DNA of 39,957 bases, taken from Campylobacterota bacterium (GTDB lineage Bacteria; Campylobacterota; Campylobacteria; Campylobacterales; Sulfurimonadaceae). Below are positions 20,719 through 31,180 of this stretch, piece by piece (the stretch's first letter is position 1; each line of letters opens with the position of its first letter). The notes beneath the pieces are model-generated. The model did no database searches. It was not told the origin of the DNA and saw nothing but the letters and a program-made list of their open reading frames with translations. The stretch is taken from NCBI GenBank assembly GCA_013607665.1, contig VCAX01000005.1:1-39957 (forward strand), read 5' to 3'. The position numbers and the translations under genes were made by a program.

Positions 20719-22010
20719 AGTCTCTTGATAGCCTCATAGGCGACATCCATCATAATTTGCATTTCATCTTCACTAATAACATACGGCGGCATAAAGTAGA
20801 TGATATGCCCAAGCGGTCGCAGTAATACACCATGTTTAAGCCCATACTCATACACTTTTAGCCCTATTCTCTCCTCAGGTGCATAGCCTTTGAGCTCAAC
20901 AACACAGACCATTCCTGTTTGACGAATCTGTGCAACATTCTCCAAAAGAGCAAATTTCTCTAACTCTTTTGCCATAAAAGCAGCTTTTTGCCTATTTTTT
21001 TCAATGATATTTTCATTTTCAAAAATATCGAGTGTAGCATTTGCAGCAGCACAGGCAAGTGCATTACCCGTATAGGAGTGTGAATGTAAAAAAGCTTTAT
21101 GCTCATTATAGTCACAATAAAATTTTGCATAGATTTCATTGGAAGTGAGCACGACAGAGAGTGGAAGATAGCCACCGGTAAGCCCCTTGGAAAGCACTAA
21201 AAAGTCTGGAGAGATACCAGCTTTCTCACAGGCAAAAAGCTCACCTGTTCTTCCAAAGCCAACCATCACTTCATCTGCAATAAGATGCACATTGTACTGC
21301 GTGCATATCTCACGCAAGCGCACCAAGAAATGAGGATGATACATATGCATATAGCCGGCTCCTTGTATCAGAGGTTCAACAATAACAGCACTTATTTCAC
21401 TCGCTCTTTGCTCACATAGAAGCGCAAATGCTTCTGCTGCTTCCTCAGCCGCTGCCTGCGTAATATCTTTTGGTACAGGCGTTTGAATGGTATGCATTAA
21501 AAGCGGCTCATAGGTCTCTTTATAGAGCTCTACATCTCCCACACTGAGCGCTCCTATAGTCTCACCGTGATAGGAGTTAGTGAGTGAAACAAAGAGTGGT
21601 TTTTTCTCTCCTGAGTTCAAATGAGCATGATAACTCATCTTGAGTGCCACTTCTACTGCAGATGAGCCGTTATCTGAATAAAAACATTTGTCTAAGCCAC
21701 TTGGTGTTAGTTTGACTAAACGCTCAGAGAGCCGTACAACCTGCTCATGTGTAAAACCGGCCAATATAACATGTTCTAATGTATCAAGCTGCTCTTTTAT
21801 CTTCTCATTGATATAACTGTTAGTATGCCCAAACATATTGACCCACCATGAACTAATAGCATCAATGTAACGATTTCCTTCAAAATCCTCCAAGTAGATG
21901 CCATGCGCACTTTTTATCGGTATAAGCGGCAACTTTTCATGATCTTTCATCTGCGTACATGGATGCCAAAGGACATCCAAATCTCTGTTTTTTAATTCTT
22001 CGTTTTTCAT
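20715..22010 (-). CDS. bioA: adenosylmethionine-8-amino-7-oxononanoate aminotransferase
   Basis: DLDVLWHPCTQMKDHEKLPLIPI, ISSWWVNMFGHTN, CFYSDNGSSAVEVALKMSYHAH, LIADEVMVGFGRTGELFACEKAGISPDFLVLSKGLTGGYLPLS; start trimmed from ORF 22208 to the ATG at 22010. Confidence 0.95.
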   Translation of the reverse strand: MKNEELKNRDLDVLWHPCTQMKDHEKLPLIPIKSAHGIYLEDFEGNRYIDAISSWWVNMFGHTNSYINEKIKEQLDTLEHVILAGFTHEQVVRLSERLVKLTPSGLDKCFYSDNGSSAVEVALKMSYHAHLNSGEKKPLFVSLTNSYHGETIGALSVGDVELYKETYEPLLMHTIQTPVPKDITQAAAEEAAEAFALLCEQRASEISAVIVEPLIQGAGYMHMYHPHFLVRLREICTQYNVHLIADEVMVGFGRTGELFACEKAGISPDFLVLSKGLTGGYLPLSVVLTSNEIYAKFYCDYNEHKAFLHSHSYTGNALACAAANATLDIFENENIIEKNRQKAAFMAKELEKFALLENVAQIRQTGMVCVVELKGYAPEERIGLKVYEYGLKHGVLLRPLGHIIYFMPPYVISEDEMQIMMDVAYEAIKRL

Positions 22011-22104
22011 AACAAAATTATATCTTTTAGATGCTTCTTTATCAAGTTTAAAGGCGAATTTACATAGAATTACATAAATTTGACAGAGAAGGTTTTTTAA
22101 TATT

Positions 22105-23571
22105 ATGATTACATGGATGCAAAGACACAAAAAGTGGCTCATTATTACTATTTGGATTTCAACGATCGCTTTTATCGGGGCTGGTTTTGTAGGCTGGGGA
22201 CAATACAAATATGGCAGTAACGCAAGTGCAGTTGCAAAGGTCGGTGATGTTGCAATCAGTATGAGCGAACTGCAAAAAGCCTACTCTCGTTTATACCAAC
22301 AATATAATCAAATGCTGCAAGGCAACTTCGATGAAGAGAAAGAAAAACAGTTTGGTTTACAAAAGCAGGCACTCCAACAGCTTATTCAACAAGCACTTCT
22401 TGTAAATCTTGCGAAATCATATGACCTCATGGTCAGTGATGTTGAACTCTTTCGTGTCATTAAATCACAGCAAGTCTTTTACAAAAACGGTGCTTTTGAC
22501 AAAGAGACATACAAGCAGGTTCTTTCTCAAAACAGAATGACACCAAAAGAGTATGAAAAAGGTCTGCGCAGAGAGCTGCTAATTCAAAAAGCGATCAAAC
22601 TGCTTCCAGTCAAAGCATCAGAAAATGAAGCGAAGATTTTAGATACGCTGCTTAGCATTGCAGATAAGATAAACTACAAAATCCTCTCAGAGAATATGAT
22701 TACAATCAAACCTACAGAGCAAGAGCTTAAAGCATTTTGGGAAGGACTCAAAGACAATTTCATGACCGATGTCAGCTATGAAATCAACTTTGTAAAACAA
22801 GCGCTTATCTCAAAAACATATGATGATGCCACGATTGCCAAATATTACAAAGAGAACAAAATGCACTTTAAAGATGCTGAGGGGAAAATTCTTCCTTTAG
22901 AAAAAGCTAAAACTGCTGTTATTCAAGAGCTTAATGCAAAAGCAAGTAAAGATGCGGCTCTACGTACATACATCGCATTTAAAAAAGGAAAGCTTGACCA
23001 AAATATTAAAAAAGAGACACTTACCCTTTCGCAAAGCAATAACCCTTTAGGTGCAGCAGCACTCAAAAAGATAGCAGCCCTTTCTGCAACAAAACCTTAT
23101 GCAAAACCTATTCTTATTAACGATACTTACTATATAATTGAGTTAGTTAAAACAAACCCTGCAGTGCCAAAATCATATGAGGCAGCAAAGGCGGAAATTT
23201 TACCACTCTATCTCAAACAAAAACGCAAAGAGAAACTTCTTGCGTTAGCAAATAGTTCTGCAGATACATTTATTGGAAAAACAACCGATTATATTACAGT
23301 TAGTTCAGTCGATGCCATAAACGGCTTATCAAAAGAAGAAGCAGGTGAATTTTTACAAAAACTATTCACAACAAACAAAAAGAAAGCTTTCATAATATTA
23401 AAAGATGGAAAGATCGTTTTGTACAACATTTTGGAACAAAAACTGCTTAATAACAAAAATAGTAATGAGAGCGATGTTATTGCTCGATTAAAAAGTACTC
23501 TGTTTAGTGAAGGGCTTATGAAAACGCTTCAAAGCAAGTACAAAACTGAGATATTTATCCAAGGACTCTAA
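22105..23571 (+). CDS. SurA/PpiD-like periplasmic peptidyl-prolyl isomerase family protein
   Basis: N-terminal TM anchor then VAKVGDVAISMSELQKAYSRLYQQYNQ...QKQALQQLIQQALLVNLAKSYDL (SurA_N-like); parvulin region weak. Confidence 0.85.
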   Translation: MITWMQRHKKWLIITIWISTIAFIGAGFVGWGQYKYGSNASAVAKVGDVAISMSELQKAYSRLYQQYNQMLQGNFDEEKEKQFGLQKQALQQLIQQALLVNLAKSYDLMVSDVELFRVIKSQQVFYKNGAFDKETYKQVLSQNRMTPKEYEKGLRRELLIQKAIKLLPVKASENEAKILDTLLSIADKINYKILSENMITIKPTEQELKAFWEGLKDNFMTDVSYEINFVKQALISKTYDDATIAKYYKENKMHFKDAEGKILPLEKAKTAVIQELNAKASKDAALRTYIAFKKGKLDQNIKKETLTLSQSNNPLGAAALKKIAALSATKPYAKPILINDTYYIIELVKTNPAVPKSYEAAKAEILPLYLKQKRKEKLLALANSSADTFIGKTTDYITVSSVDAINGLSKEEAGEFLQKLFTTNKKKAFIILKDGKIVLYNILEQKLLNNKNSNESDVIARLKSTLFSEGLMKTLQSKYKTEIFIQGL

Positions 23572-23572
23572 A

Positions 23573-24934
23573 TTGAGTAGAACTGTTTTAGCCATTGATA
23601 TTGGCTCAACAAAAATTTGTGCTGTTACTGCTGAAATAGCAAACGATAATTCCATCTCTATCACAGGAGCCGGAACGACAAAAGCACAAGGTCTCAAAAA
23701 AGGAAGTATCACAAACATTGAGCTTGCCTCACGCAGTATTAAAACTGCGGTTGAAGATGCAAAAAGAGTTTCAGGTTCAACTGTTACAAGTGCCATTGTC
23801 TCTATCTCCGGTGCCTATACAAAGAGTCTCAACTCAAACGGTATAGTAAATATACAGTCAAAAGAGATCTCTTTTGAAGAGATAAAGCGTGTTATGCACA
23901 CCTCTTTATATAACGCTAACATTCCAAATGAGTATGAAGTTCTGCATGCGCTTCCTTTTAACTTCAAAGTAGATGATCAGGACTATATAGAGGATCCTCT
24001 TGGGATGAATGCATCACGTTTGGAAGTAGAGACACACATAATAACGACACAAAAATCAAATCTCAACAATCTTAAAAAAGCAGTCAAAGGTGCGGGTGTC
24101 GATGTAGAAAACATCGTACTCAACTCTTATGCTGCTGCCATTGCAACGCTCAATGAAGATGAGAGAGAACTTGGTGCTGCCGTTATTGACATGGGTGGCA
24201 ATACAAGCAATATCGCTATCTATTCAGGGAACTCTATTCGATACAACGAGTACCTCGGTGTCGGTTCAAACCATGTTACAAGTGACCTCTCCATGGCACT
24301 GCATACTCCACTCAATGTTGCAGATAAAGTAAAACTGACATACGGTTCACTCCTTACTCCAAGTAATGACCTTATTGAACTCCCTGTAATAGGCGATGAA
24401 GAAACAACACATGAGGTCTCTTTAGAAGTAGTTCATAATGTGATCTTTGCAAGAGTGGAAGAGACACTGATGATACTCGCACAGTTCATTGAAAAAAGTG
24501 GACTCAAAGATCAAATCGGTGCAGGTGTTGTACTTACCGGTGGTTTTTCAAAAATGGAAGGCATCAGAGACCTCGCCATTGCGACCTTTGGCTCTATGCC
24601 TGTTCGCTTGGCAAAACCTCGTGAGATGAATGGCCTTTTTGATTCACTCAGAGAACCTGAGTACTCAAGTGCGATCGGTCTGATTATGTATGCAGCATTT
24701 CCATATACACCTTATGAGATCGATGCAAACAAAAGAGTACGTCATACGAATGAGAAACCGACTGAAAGTGCACAGGTAGATCTCTCAGATACAACAGAGA
24801 ATCTTACTGCACCAGTTATGCCAGAAGAGAAAAAAGAATCAAAGATGATCAATCTAGAAGCAGCACAATCTAAAAAAAGTGATGAGGCAGGAAGCTTAAG
24901 CAAATTTTGGAATTGGGCAACCCAGTTATTTTAA
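23573..24934 (+). CDS. ftsA: cell division protein FtsA
   Basis: TTG start; LAIDIGSTKICAVTAE; AAVIDMGGNTSNIAIY; GVVLTGGFSKMEGI; immediately upstream of ftsZ. Confidence 0.96.
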   Translation: MSRTVLAIDIGSTKICAVTAEIANDNSISITGAGTTKAQGLKKGSITNIELASRSIKTAVEDAKRVSGSTVTSAIVSISGAYTKSLNSNGIVNIQSKEISFEEIKRVMHTSLYNANIPNEYEVLHALPFNFKVDDQDYIEDPLGMNASRLEVETHIITTQKSNLNNLKKAVKGAGVDVENIVLNSYAAAIATLNEDERELGAAVIDMGGNTSNIAIYSGNSIRYNEYLGVGSNHVTSDLSMALHTPLNVADKVKLTYGSLLTPSNDLIELPVIGDEETTHEVSLEVVHNVIFARVEETLMILAQFIEKSGLKDQIGAGVVLTGGFSKMEGIRDLAIATFGSMPVRLAKPREMNGLFDSLREPEYSSAIGLIMYAAFPYTPYEIDANKRVRHTNEKPTESAQVDLSDTTENLTAPVMPEEKKESKMINLEAAQSKKSDEAGSLSKFWNWATQLF

Positions 24935-24945
24935 AGGAGTGAAAT

Positions 24946-26058
24946 ATGGAACCGTTTGTAATTGAAGAGACACATAACCCAAGTGGTGCACGAATCATAG
25001 CAGTAGGCGTCGGTGGCGGCGGTGGCAATATGATTGGTCACATGATCAATGAAGGTGTGAGCGGCATTGAAATGATGCTTATCAACACGGATGCACAGGT
25101 ACTCAGTGAAACGAATGCTGCAACAAAGATCCAAATCGGTGCAAAACTGACAAAAGGTCTTGGTGCTGGTATGAAACCAAACATCGGAAAAGACTCTGCA
25201 CTGGAGAACTATGATGATATCCGCTCTGCACTAGAGGGTGCAGACATTGTCTTCATCTCTGCCGGTCTTGGCGGTGGAACAGGAACGGGTGCGGCTCCTG
25301 TTGTTGCACAGATTGCAAAAGAGGTAGGTGCTCTTACAATTTCAATCGTTACAAAACCGTTTATGTTTGAAGGACGCAAGCGTCTGAAACTTGCTGAGAG
25401 CGGTTTAGAGGAGCTTAAAAAAGAGAGTGACTCTATTGTTGTGATTCCAAATGACAAACTCCTTTCTATCATCGACAGAAAACTAGGGCTCAAAGAGAGC
25501 TTCAAAATCGTTGACTCAGTACTAGCACAAGCGGTAAGCGGTACTTCGGGTGTAATTCTCTCAAGCGGTGAAAATGACATCAACCTTGACTTTGCCGATC
25601 TGCAAACGGTTATGAGTCATAAAGGTATGGCGCTTATGGGTGTAGGTGAGCATGAAGGAGAGAATGCTGCATATGAAGCTATCAAAACAGCAATCGAGTC
25701 GCCACTTTTAGACAATATGTCCATCAATGGCGCGATGGGTGTGCTAGTTCACTTCAGCATGCATCCTGACTTTCCTATGATGGAACTCGCAGAAGCGATG
25801 GAAGTCGTACATGAAAGTGCGCATGACGATGCAGAGGTTATCTGGGGGACATCGACAGATGCAACGCTTAATGAGAACTATGTAAAAATCACTATCGTTG
25901 CAACAGGATTTGAGAGAGACCTCGCAAATAATGAAGACTTTGTTGCAGAAACACCTGCACCAAAAGTTGAAAAAGTTCGCCCTCGCCTAGTTGTTGGTGG
26001 TGACTTAGATAGTGACTATCTTGACATTCCTGCATATATGAGACAGCAACAAGACTAA
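24946..26058 (+). CDS. ftsZ: cell division protein FtsZ
   Basis: [35 protein letters not shown] tubulin signature. Confidence 0.98.
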   Translation: MEPFVIEETHNPSGARIIAVGVGGGGGNMIGHMINEGVSGIEMMLINTDAQVLSETNAATKIQIGAKLTKGLGAGMKPNIGKDSALENYDDIRSALEGADIVFISAGLGGGTGTGAAPVVAQIAKEVGALTISIVTKPFMFEGRKRLKLAESGLEELKKESDSIVVIPNDKLLSIIDRKLGLKESFKIVDSVLAQAVSGTSGVILSSGENDINLDFADLQTVMSHKGMALMGVGEHEGENAAYEAIKTAIESPLLDNMSINGAMGVLVHFSMHPDFPMMELAEAMEVVHESAHDDAEVIWGTSTDATLNENYVKITIVATGFERDLANNEDFVAETPAPKVEKVRPRLVVGGDLDSDYLDIPAYMRQQQD

Positions 26059-26061
26059 ATC

Positions 26062-26367
26062 TTGTCCTCTTCATTTCAAAAAATACTCAAGGCCAAATCA
26101 CTCCTTGGCCTGCGTGAGAAATCATCCCTCAAAGAGATCAAAAACAAATATAGGTCATTAATGAAAAAATGGCATCCTGACAAACATAAGGATGACATTA
26201 AAAAAGCGACAAAGATGAGCGCACAGATCAACGAAGCCTATAAAACCATCTTAGACTACTGCAACAATTACGAATATCCTTTTGACGAAGAGAGCATAAA
26301 AGCCACCCATCAATCTCCCTCAGAATGGATGAACAGTAAATTCGGCAATAAAAAAGAGACGATTTAA
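26062..26367 (+). CDS. small J-domain protein
   Basis: TTG start; LKEIKNKYRSLMKKWHPDKHKDDIKKATKMSAQINEAYKTIL with HPD motif. Confidence 0.85.
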   Translation: MSSSFQKILKAKSLLGLREKSSLKEIKNKYRSLMKKWHPDKHKDDIKKATKMSAQINEAYKTILDYCNNYEYPFDEESIKATHQSPSEWMNSKFGNKKETI

Positions 26368-27323
26368 AGCCAAACCTCATTTTTTAGATAATAACTCAGA
26401 GGGTAATAGCTTACAATGAACATATACACGGTATTGTAAAATAGAGAAATACGGAAGCGTTTTAGTATCTCCTCTTTTTTAAAATCAATCACACCGATGA
26501 TAAAACCAAAGAAAGTTCCTACAAAGAGGATAATGTATAAAAAATAACCTATATAGTTGTAATCGCTCTGTAATAGACAAAATGGGCAGTGATGTGTCGG
26601 CAGTTCATAAATGTATGTTCCAAAGAATGCAATGAGCGTGATAAGCGCGATGATGAGATACAAAATATTTAAAAGTGCATAGATATATCTGTTTTTGAGT
26701 ATGTAAAAAAGAAGCATTGCTGCAAAGACTCCATAAAAGAGTGAAAGCAAAAGCGAAGATGGCGCACCTAAGAGTTCTGCCAAATAGGTTGCAGATGTAG
26801 TGGAAAAAATTGCCCCGCAGCAATCAACAACACTGTTTGCATCCATTGAGAAAAACATCACCCCCTCTAAAACTATCTCTGCAATCAAAAGAAAATAGGC
26901 AATACAAAAGAGTAAAAACTTCTTTTTCAGGTAAGGCTGTGTTTCATACTTCATATCTTCATCATTAAGCACTATCCAAAAAGCAAAGATGTAGAGATTG
27001 AGTATCTTTAAAAAGAGCAGTGGTGTTCCATAGCTCGTCGCACTCACAACGCCTGCAGCACACATGGCACCCGGAAGCAGTGAAGAGAGATTGTCAAGGG
27101 TATAGATGAAGAACAAAAAGAGCGGCACTTTGAGATAAAATATAAACTTGACAATAGTTGCACTCAAATAGCTCTTCTTCTCAAGTGCATACTGCTGCGG
27201 TGTCGTTGCATCGGCATCATAATGGAGTAAAATTTTCACTGCATTGACAAAGGCGATGGTTGCAAAGACGACAAAAAGTATGTTTATGATGTAGAGCGTA
27301 ATGATTTGAGGCGTAAACAACAT
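26364..27323 (-). CDS. polytopic membrane protein with conserved-looking Cys motifs (MC, DCC, HHCPFC), unknown function
   Basis: Several hydrophobic segments; GAMCAAGV, VVDCCGAIF, PTHHCPFCLLQSDYNYIGY; apparently co-transcribed with an ABC exporter and a NosL-like gene. Confidence 0.75.
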   Translation of the reverse strand: MLFTPQIITLYIINILFVVFATIAFVNAVKILLHYDADATTPQQYALEKKSYLSATIVKFIFYLKVPLFLFFIYTLDNLSSLLPGAMCAAGVVSATSYGTPLLFLKILNLYIFAFWIVLNDEDMKYETQPYLKKKFLLFCIAYFLLIAEIVLEGVMFFSMDANSVVDCCGAIFSTTSATYLAELLGAPSSLLLSLFYGVFAAMLLFYILKNRYIYALLNILYLIIALITLIAFFGTYIYELPTHHCPFCLLQSDYNYIGYFLYIILFVGTFFGFIIGVIDFKKEEILKRFRISLFYNTVYMFIVSYYPLSYYLKNEVWL

Positions 27324-27979
27324 TAGATTAGGTGCCCATGTTCAATATTGACAATCCTGTCCACAAAATCGAGTTCAAAGAAGAGTGGATCATGTGTTGC
27401 AACGATGATGGTTCTCTTTTTAGATTTTAACTCACGCAGTATCTCTATAAACTCACGCGAGAGCTTTTCATCAAGATTTGCAGTCGGCTCATCTGCTAAA
27501 ATAATCTTTGGATCATTCACATTTGCTCTGGCTATGGCAACCCTCTGCTGCTCACCTCCAGAAAGATTTTTTACAATATGTTTTGCCTTGTGTTCTATGG
27601 AAAACAGCGCAAGTGCCCTGCTTAATTTCTCCTGCATCACTTCGCGTGGCAGATTGAGCGGAAAAAGTGGCAGCAGTACATTCTCCTCGGCAGTAAGTGG
27701 TGCAATGAGATTGTACTTTTGAAATACTATGCCAATGTTATCTCTTCGATATGTTGCAGCAAAATGATCAGGGAGTTTTGATATCTTCTTGCCATCAACA
27801 ATAACCTCCCCCTCTGTCGGCTTTGAGAGCCCTGCAATCAAAGAGAGAATTGTACTCTTGCCGCTGCCGCTGACTCCCTTTAAGATGATAAGTTCACCCT
27901 CATTAAAAGAGAGATTTATGTCTACTAATGCTTTGACATTGCCATCATAACTCTTTGTAACATTCTCTAAGTGTATCAT
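27323..27979 (-). CDS. ABC transporter ATP-binding protein (LolD/MacB-type)
   Basis: GVSGSGKSTILSLIAGL, NLSGGEQQRVAIARA, ILADEPTANLD. Confidence 0.95.
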   Translation of the reverse strand: MIHLENVTKSYDGNVKALVDINLSFNEGELIILKGVSGSGKSTILSLIAGLSKPTEGEVIVDGKKISKLPDHFAATYRRDNIGIVFQKYNLIAPLTAEENVLLPLFPLNLPREVMQEKLSRALALFSIEHKAKHIVKNLSGGEQQRVAIARANVNDPKIILADEPTANLDEKLSREFIEILRELKSKKRTIIVATHDPLFFELDFVDRIVNIEHGHLI

Positions 27980-29151
27980 CGCATTACCTCATCCGCATCA
28001 AGTGTGGCAACTCTCCACGCAGGTATGAGAGTCGCTGCTATGTAAATAGGCACAGAGAGTAAAAATATCAACAGCAGATAGGAGAGCTCTATATGCACAT
28101 CAACTCTAAAATTATGGATATTTAAAAGATTTTCATGCATAAAAATATCTCCTAAAAGCGGCGCTTTCAATATAAAGACATAAACAAACGCGATGCCCAC
28201 TCCAAGAAAAAAAGCCACAAAAGAGAGTATAGATGCTTCATAAAATTTCGCATGCAAGACATCTTCAACTCTCCAGCCAAGTGCTTTTAAGATGCCTATC
28301 TCACGCTTCTCTTCACTACTGAGTCCATTGGCTTTGTCATAGATAATGACAAAAAAAGTAAAAAGTGCAATAACGAAGAAAGAGAGAAAAACACCACTGT
28401 CATAATTAAAGAGCTTCTCATACTTTACACGCAGGTCATTTTTTGATATTACCTTTACATTTGGCAGCATCAAGCGAATTTTTTCGCTAATAAAATCGAG
28501 TTCATTTTTGTTTGCCACATCCAAAGCGATATCTGTTGCCTGATTTTGCCCATATCCAAAAATCTCTTTTGCACGCTCTTTTTGCATAACTATCAAGCTT
28601 TTTAACTCGGTTCGCTTTCCTGTGTTAAAACTCGCTTTTACATAAATCCTCTCTAAATTCCCATCAGGCTTTATAAAATTAAAATACTCCCTGTAGTAGG
28701 CTTTTTGCATAATATCTTGCACACTTTTACTCACAAGCATTGAAGAGCTGTTAAAATCATACTGCTCAAGGAGTTTTTGAATAAAAGGGTCATCCTGTTT
28801 TTCAAAAATATCTACCCCGACAATATGAAAGGTCTTGTTTTTCGCGCGAAAATAGTAACTCCCCTGCACTCTTGTTTTCCCTGAACTCACACCGTCAATC
28901 TCTAAAAGCTTATCTAATAGCGAACTCTCAATACTAGAAGGTTTTCCTGCCTGATAATTCTCTATGACAATATCGGGCTGATGTGCAATGCGACCAAAAA
29001 GCTCATACTGCAGGGATGTCACAAGAAAAAAAAGACTTGCAAGGAGTGCAACAAGAAGTGTAAAAACAGTCACAATAAAGAAGTTTTTACCCTTCTGTCT
29101 TAAAATATAATTATAGGCATACTCTAAAAGATAGAAGTTGATTTTACTCAT
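27976..29151 (-). CDS. ABC transporter permease (FtsX/MacB-type)
   Basis: N-terminal TM, large periplasmic domain, EKREIGILKALGWRVEDVLHAKFYEASILS FtsX-type motif. Confidence 0.9.
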   Translation of the reverse strand: MSKINFYLLEYAYNYILRQKGKNFFIVTVFTLLVALLASLFFLVTSLQYELFGRIAHQPDIVIENYQAGKPSSIESSLLDKLLEIDGVSSGKTRVQGSYYFRAKNKTFHIVGVDIFEKQDDPFIQKLLEQYDFNSSSMLVSKSVQDIMQKAYYREYFNFIKPDGNLERIYVKASFNTGKRTELKSLIVMQKERAKEIFGYGQNQATDIALDVANKNELDFISEKIRLMLPNVKVISKNDLRVKYEKLFNYDSGVFLSFFVIALFTFFVIIYDKANGLSSEEKREIGILKALGWRVEDVLHAKFYEASILSFVAFFLGVGIAFVYVFILKAPLLGDIFMHENLLNIHNFRVDVHIELSYLLLIFLLSVPIYIAATLIPAWRVATLDADEVMR

Positions 29152-29809
29152 CGAGTTTATCTACCACTTGTGGTGTTATAGCATCAAAAGGAAGCACTTT
29201 TTTACCATTGTGATCAAGCAAAAAGTTCTCTGCACGCTTTTTATCTTTAAAAGCGACAAGTTCATTTCCCATAGGTCCATAAACATCACTGCCAATGACA
29301 AAATAAGCATCTTGCAATGCTATGGTCTCTTGCGTGCAATAGCCTTGCACAAGCATATACTTTATCCCTTTGTTATGCTTAAAATAGTACTTCATCAGAT
29401 CTTTCACGCCATCAAAATAGAGTTTTTTACCATCATTATACTCTATCACACTCACCCATCTTGGATACTTATAAACAAACATGCCACAAACTAGACACTT
29501 CTCATCGTGAGTTACTACAATGTTAGGATATTTTGTTGTCTCTTTTTGTATGCGTTTAACATCCCAAAGATAAAGTGCCAAAGCTTCTTTGTAAGATGAT
29601 TTCAGCTGTGTGCACTCTTTTGTTTTGGAAATTCCTGCTAACAAAGCATCATAAGAGTCATATTGCGAGACATTGACGCTGGAGCATTTCATCGTAAATA
29701 TTTTCTTTCCCATAGGATAAATCTTCTTCTCTTTGACAGCGTGAGCATAGTTAGGATAAGCAAAAAGATTTGTGACAACTAAAAGAGAGCAAAAGAGTTT
29801 AAAAAGCAA
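29144..29809 (-). CDS. NosL-family protein with N-terminal extension
   Basis: KCLVCGMFVYKYPRWVSVIEYNDGKKLYFDGVKDLMKYYF...DAYFVIGSDVYGPMGNELVAFKDKKRAENFL; signal peptide. Confidence 0.85.
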   Translation of the reverse strand: MLFKLFCSLLVVTNLFAYPNYAHAVKEKKIYPMGKKIFTMKCSSVNVSQYDSYDALLAGISKTKECTQLKSSYKEALALYLWDVKRIQKETTKYPNIVVTHDEKCLVCGMFVYKYPRWVSVIEYNDGKKLYFDGVKDLMKYYFKHNKGIKYMLVQGYCTQETIALQDAYFVIGSDVYGPMGNELVAFKDKKRAENFLLDHNGKKVLPFDAITPQVVDKLDE

Positions 29810-29861
29810 CGTATCATCCTTTTTTAATAAAGATAATACTCAAGATAGTGTTAAAAAAATG

Positions 29862-30350
29862 TTAATCTATACGAAGCAGCATCAATCTTCTAATGAAAAG
29901 TACCAAGAGTGCCGCAGCTAAAAGTTTAAAATCTATCTCACTTGCGATGTGGATATTGGCAAAAGTATCGCTCTGTGTCGCTTCTTTACCCATAGACTGC
30001 ATAGAGAGAATCTTAGGAACATAGATAGCGGCAAACATTAAAGAAGAAAAAACAGCTGTGACTGCTGCACCAAAGACGAGTGCGTCACGCTGTCCGTTTT
30101 TATACATATAGGCTTCATAAAAAGCAATGTATACAGATAAGAAATAACTCCAGTAAGCAAACCTGCGAAATATCTCTCCCATAATCATGCCCATATTATA
30201 GTGATCTATAAGCATGCCTACTAAATATCTGTCACTATGAAAAACAACAGGAGCGACAATCATACCCAAAACGAGCACAGCACCAAAACTTGCTGCCACC
30301 ACTAGCAAATAACTAAAATCCAAATATATATTTCTTTTTAACACATTCAC
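29862..30350 (-). CDS. DUF4149-like membrane protein
   Basis: Four hydrophobic segments; GMIVAPVVFHSD-type start; ILSMQSMG motif. Confidence 0.6.
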   Translation of the reverse strand: MNVLKRNIYLDFSYLLVVAASFGAVLVLGMIVAPVVFHSDRYLVGMLIDHYNMGMIMGEIFRRFAYWSYFLSVYIAFYEAYMYKNGQRDALVFGAAVTAVFSSLMFAAIYVPKILSMQSMGKEATQSDTFANIHIASEIDFKLLAAALLVLFIRRLMLLRID

Positions 30351-31180
30351 ACCTTTAATGTAAAGCCTCTGTCAAATGCGGAGTAGTCTTTGTAAAACTC
30401 GAGGCTTGAAAAATCTTTACTTTTTAAATAATTCTGTATTTTATCCTTTTGGTCATAACCCATCTCACAGCTAAAAAATCTAATCTTGCGCTTTAAGGCA
30501 ACATCCAGAAGTTCTTTAATTATCTCATCGCCGACACTCCCGCCAAAAAGAGCGTTTTGCGGTTCATACGAGAGGTTTGACTCCAGCATTGCATCTGCTG
30601 CAATATAGGGAGGGTTTGAGACAAGATAGTCTATATTTTCACTCACGGGCTCCAGCAGTGAACCCTCACGCAGCTCAATTCGTTCTTCAAATCCAAATTT
30701 CTCGATGTTCTTTTGTGCAACGTCAAGTGCTTTTGAAGAGATGTCTACCGCTATAATTTTTGCATTTTTAAACTTCTTTGCAAGTATTATGGAGATAATA
30801 CCGCTGCCTACGCCAACTTCCACAAAAGTCAACTTGGCATCTTTGTCTGCCACATTTTTCTCTACTGCATCAATGAGCAACTCCGTCTCAGGACGAGGAA
30901 TCAAAGCACCTTCATCTATATAGAACTCTTCACTGTAAAAACTTACCCTATTGACTATATATTCAAAAGGCTCATTTTTACTTCTACGCATTATCCAGTC
31001 AAAAAACTGCTCCGGTACTGCAAGCTCAGATTTTTGGTTAGAAATAAGCCAGAGTTCATCTTTTTGAAAAAAAGCCATAAAAAGAAGTTGTGCCTCACGC
31101 GAAGCACGCTCTATATTTGCCTGTGTGAGCGTTTGCGTTATCTCACACAAGAGCTCACATACTAAATATTTGCGTCGCAT
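30347..31180 (-). CDS. prmC: peptide chain release factor N5-glutamine methyltransferase
   Basis: PRPETELLIDAV, VEVGVGSGIISIILAKKF, DYLVSNPPYIAADAM. Confidence 0.95.
   Translation of the reverse strand: MRRKYLVCELLCEITQTLTQANIERASREAQLLFMAFFQKDELWLISNQKSELAVPEQFFDWIMRRSKNEPFEYIVNRVSFYSEEFYIDEGALIPRPETELLIDAVEKNVADKDAKLTFVEVGVGSGIISIILAKKFKNAKIIAVDISSKALDVAQKNIEKFGFEERIELREGSLLEPVSENIDYLVSNPPYIAADAMLESNLSYEPQNALFGGSVGDEIIKELLDVALKRKIRFFSCEMGYDQKDKIQNYLKSKDFSSLEFYKDYSAFDRGFTLKV

Noticed and set aside
27348-27722. 124-aa plus-strand ORF antisense to the ABC ATPase
   Set aside because: Shadow of Walker/signature motif sequence on the other strand.
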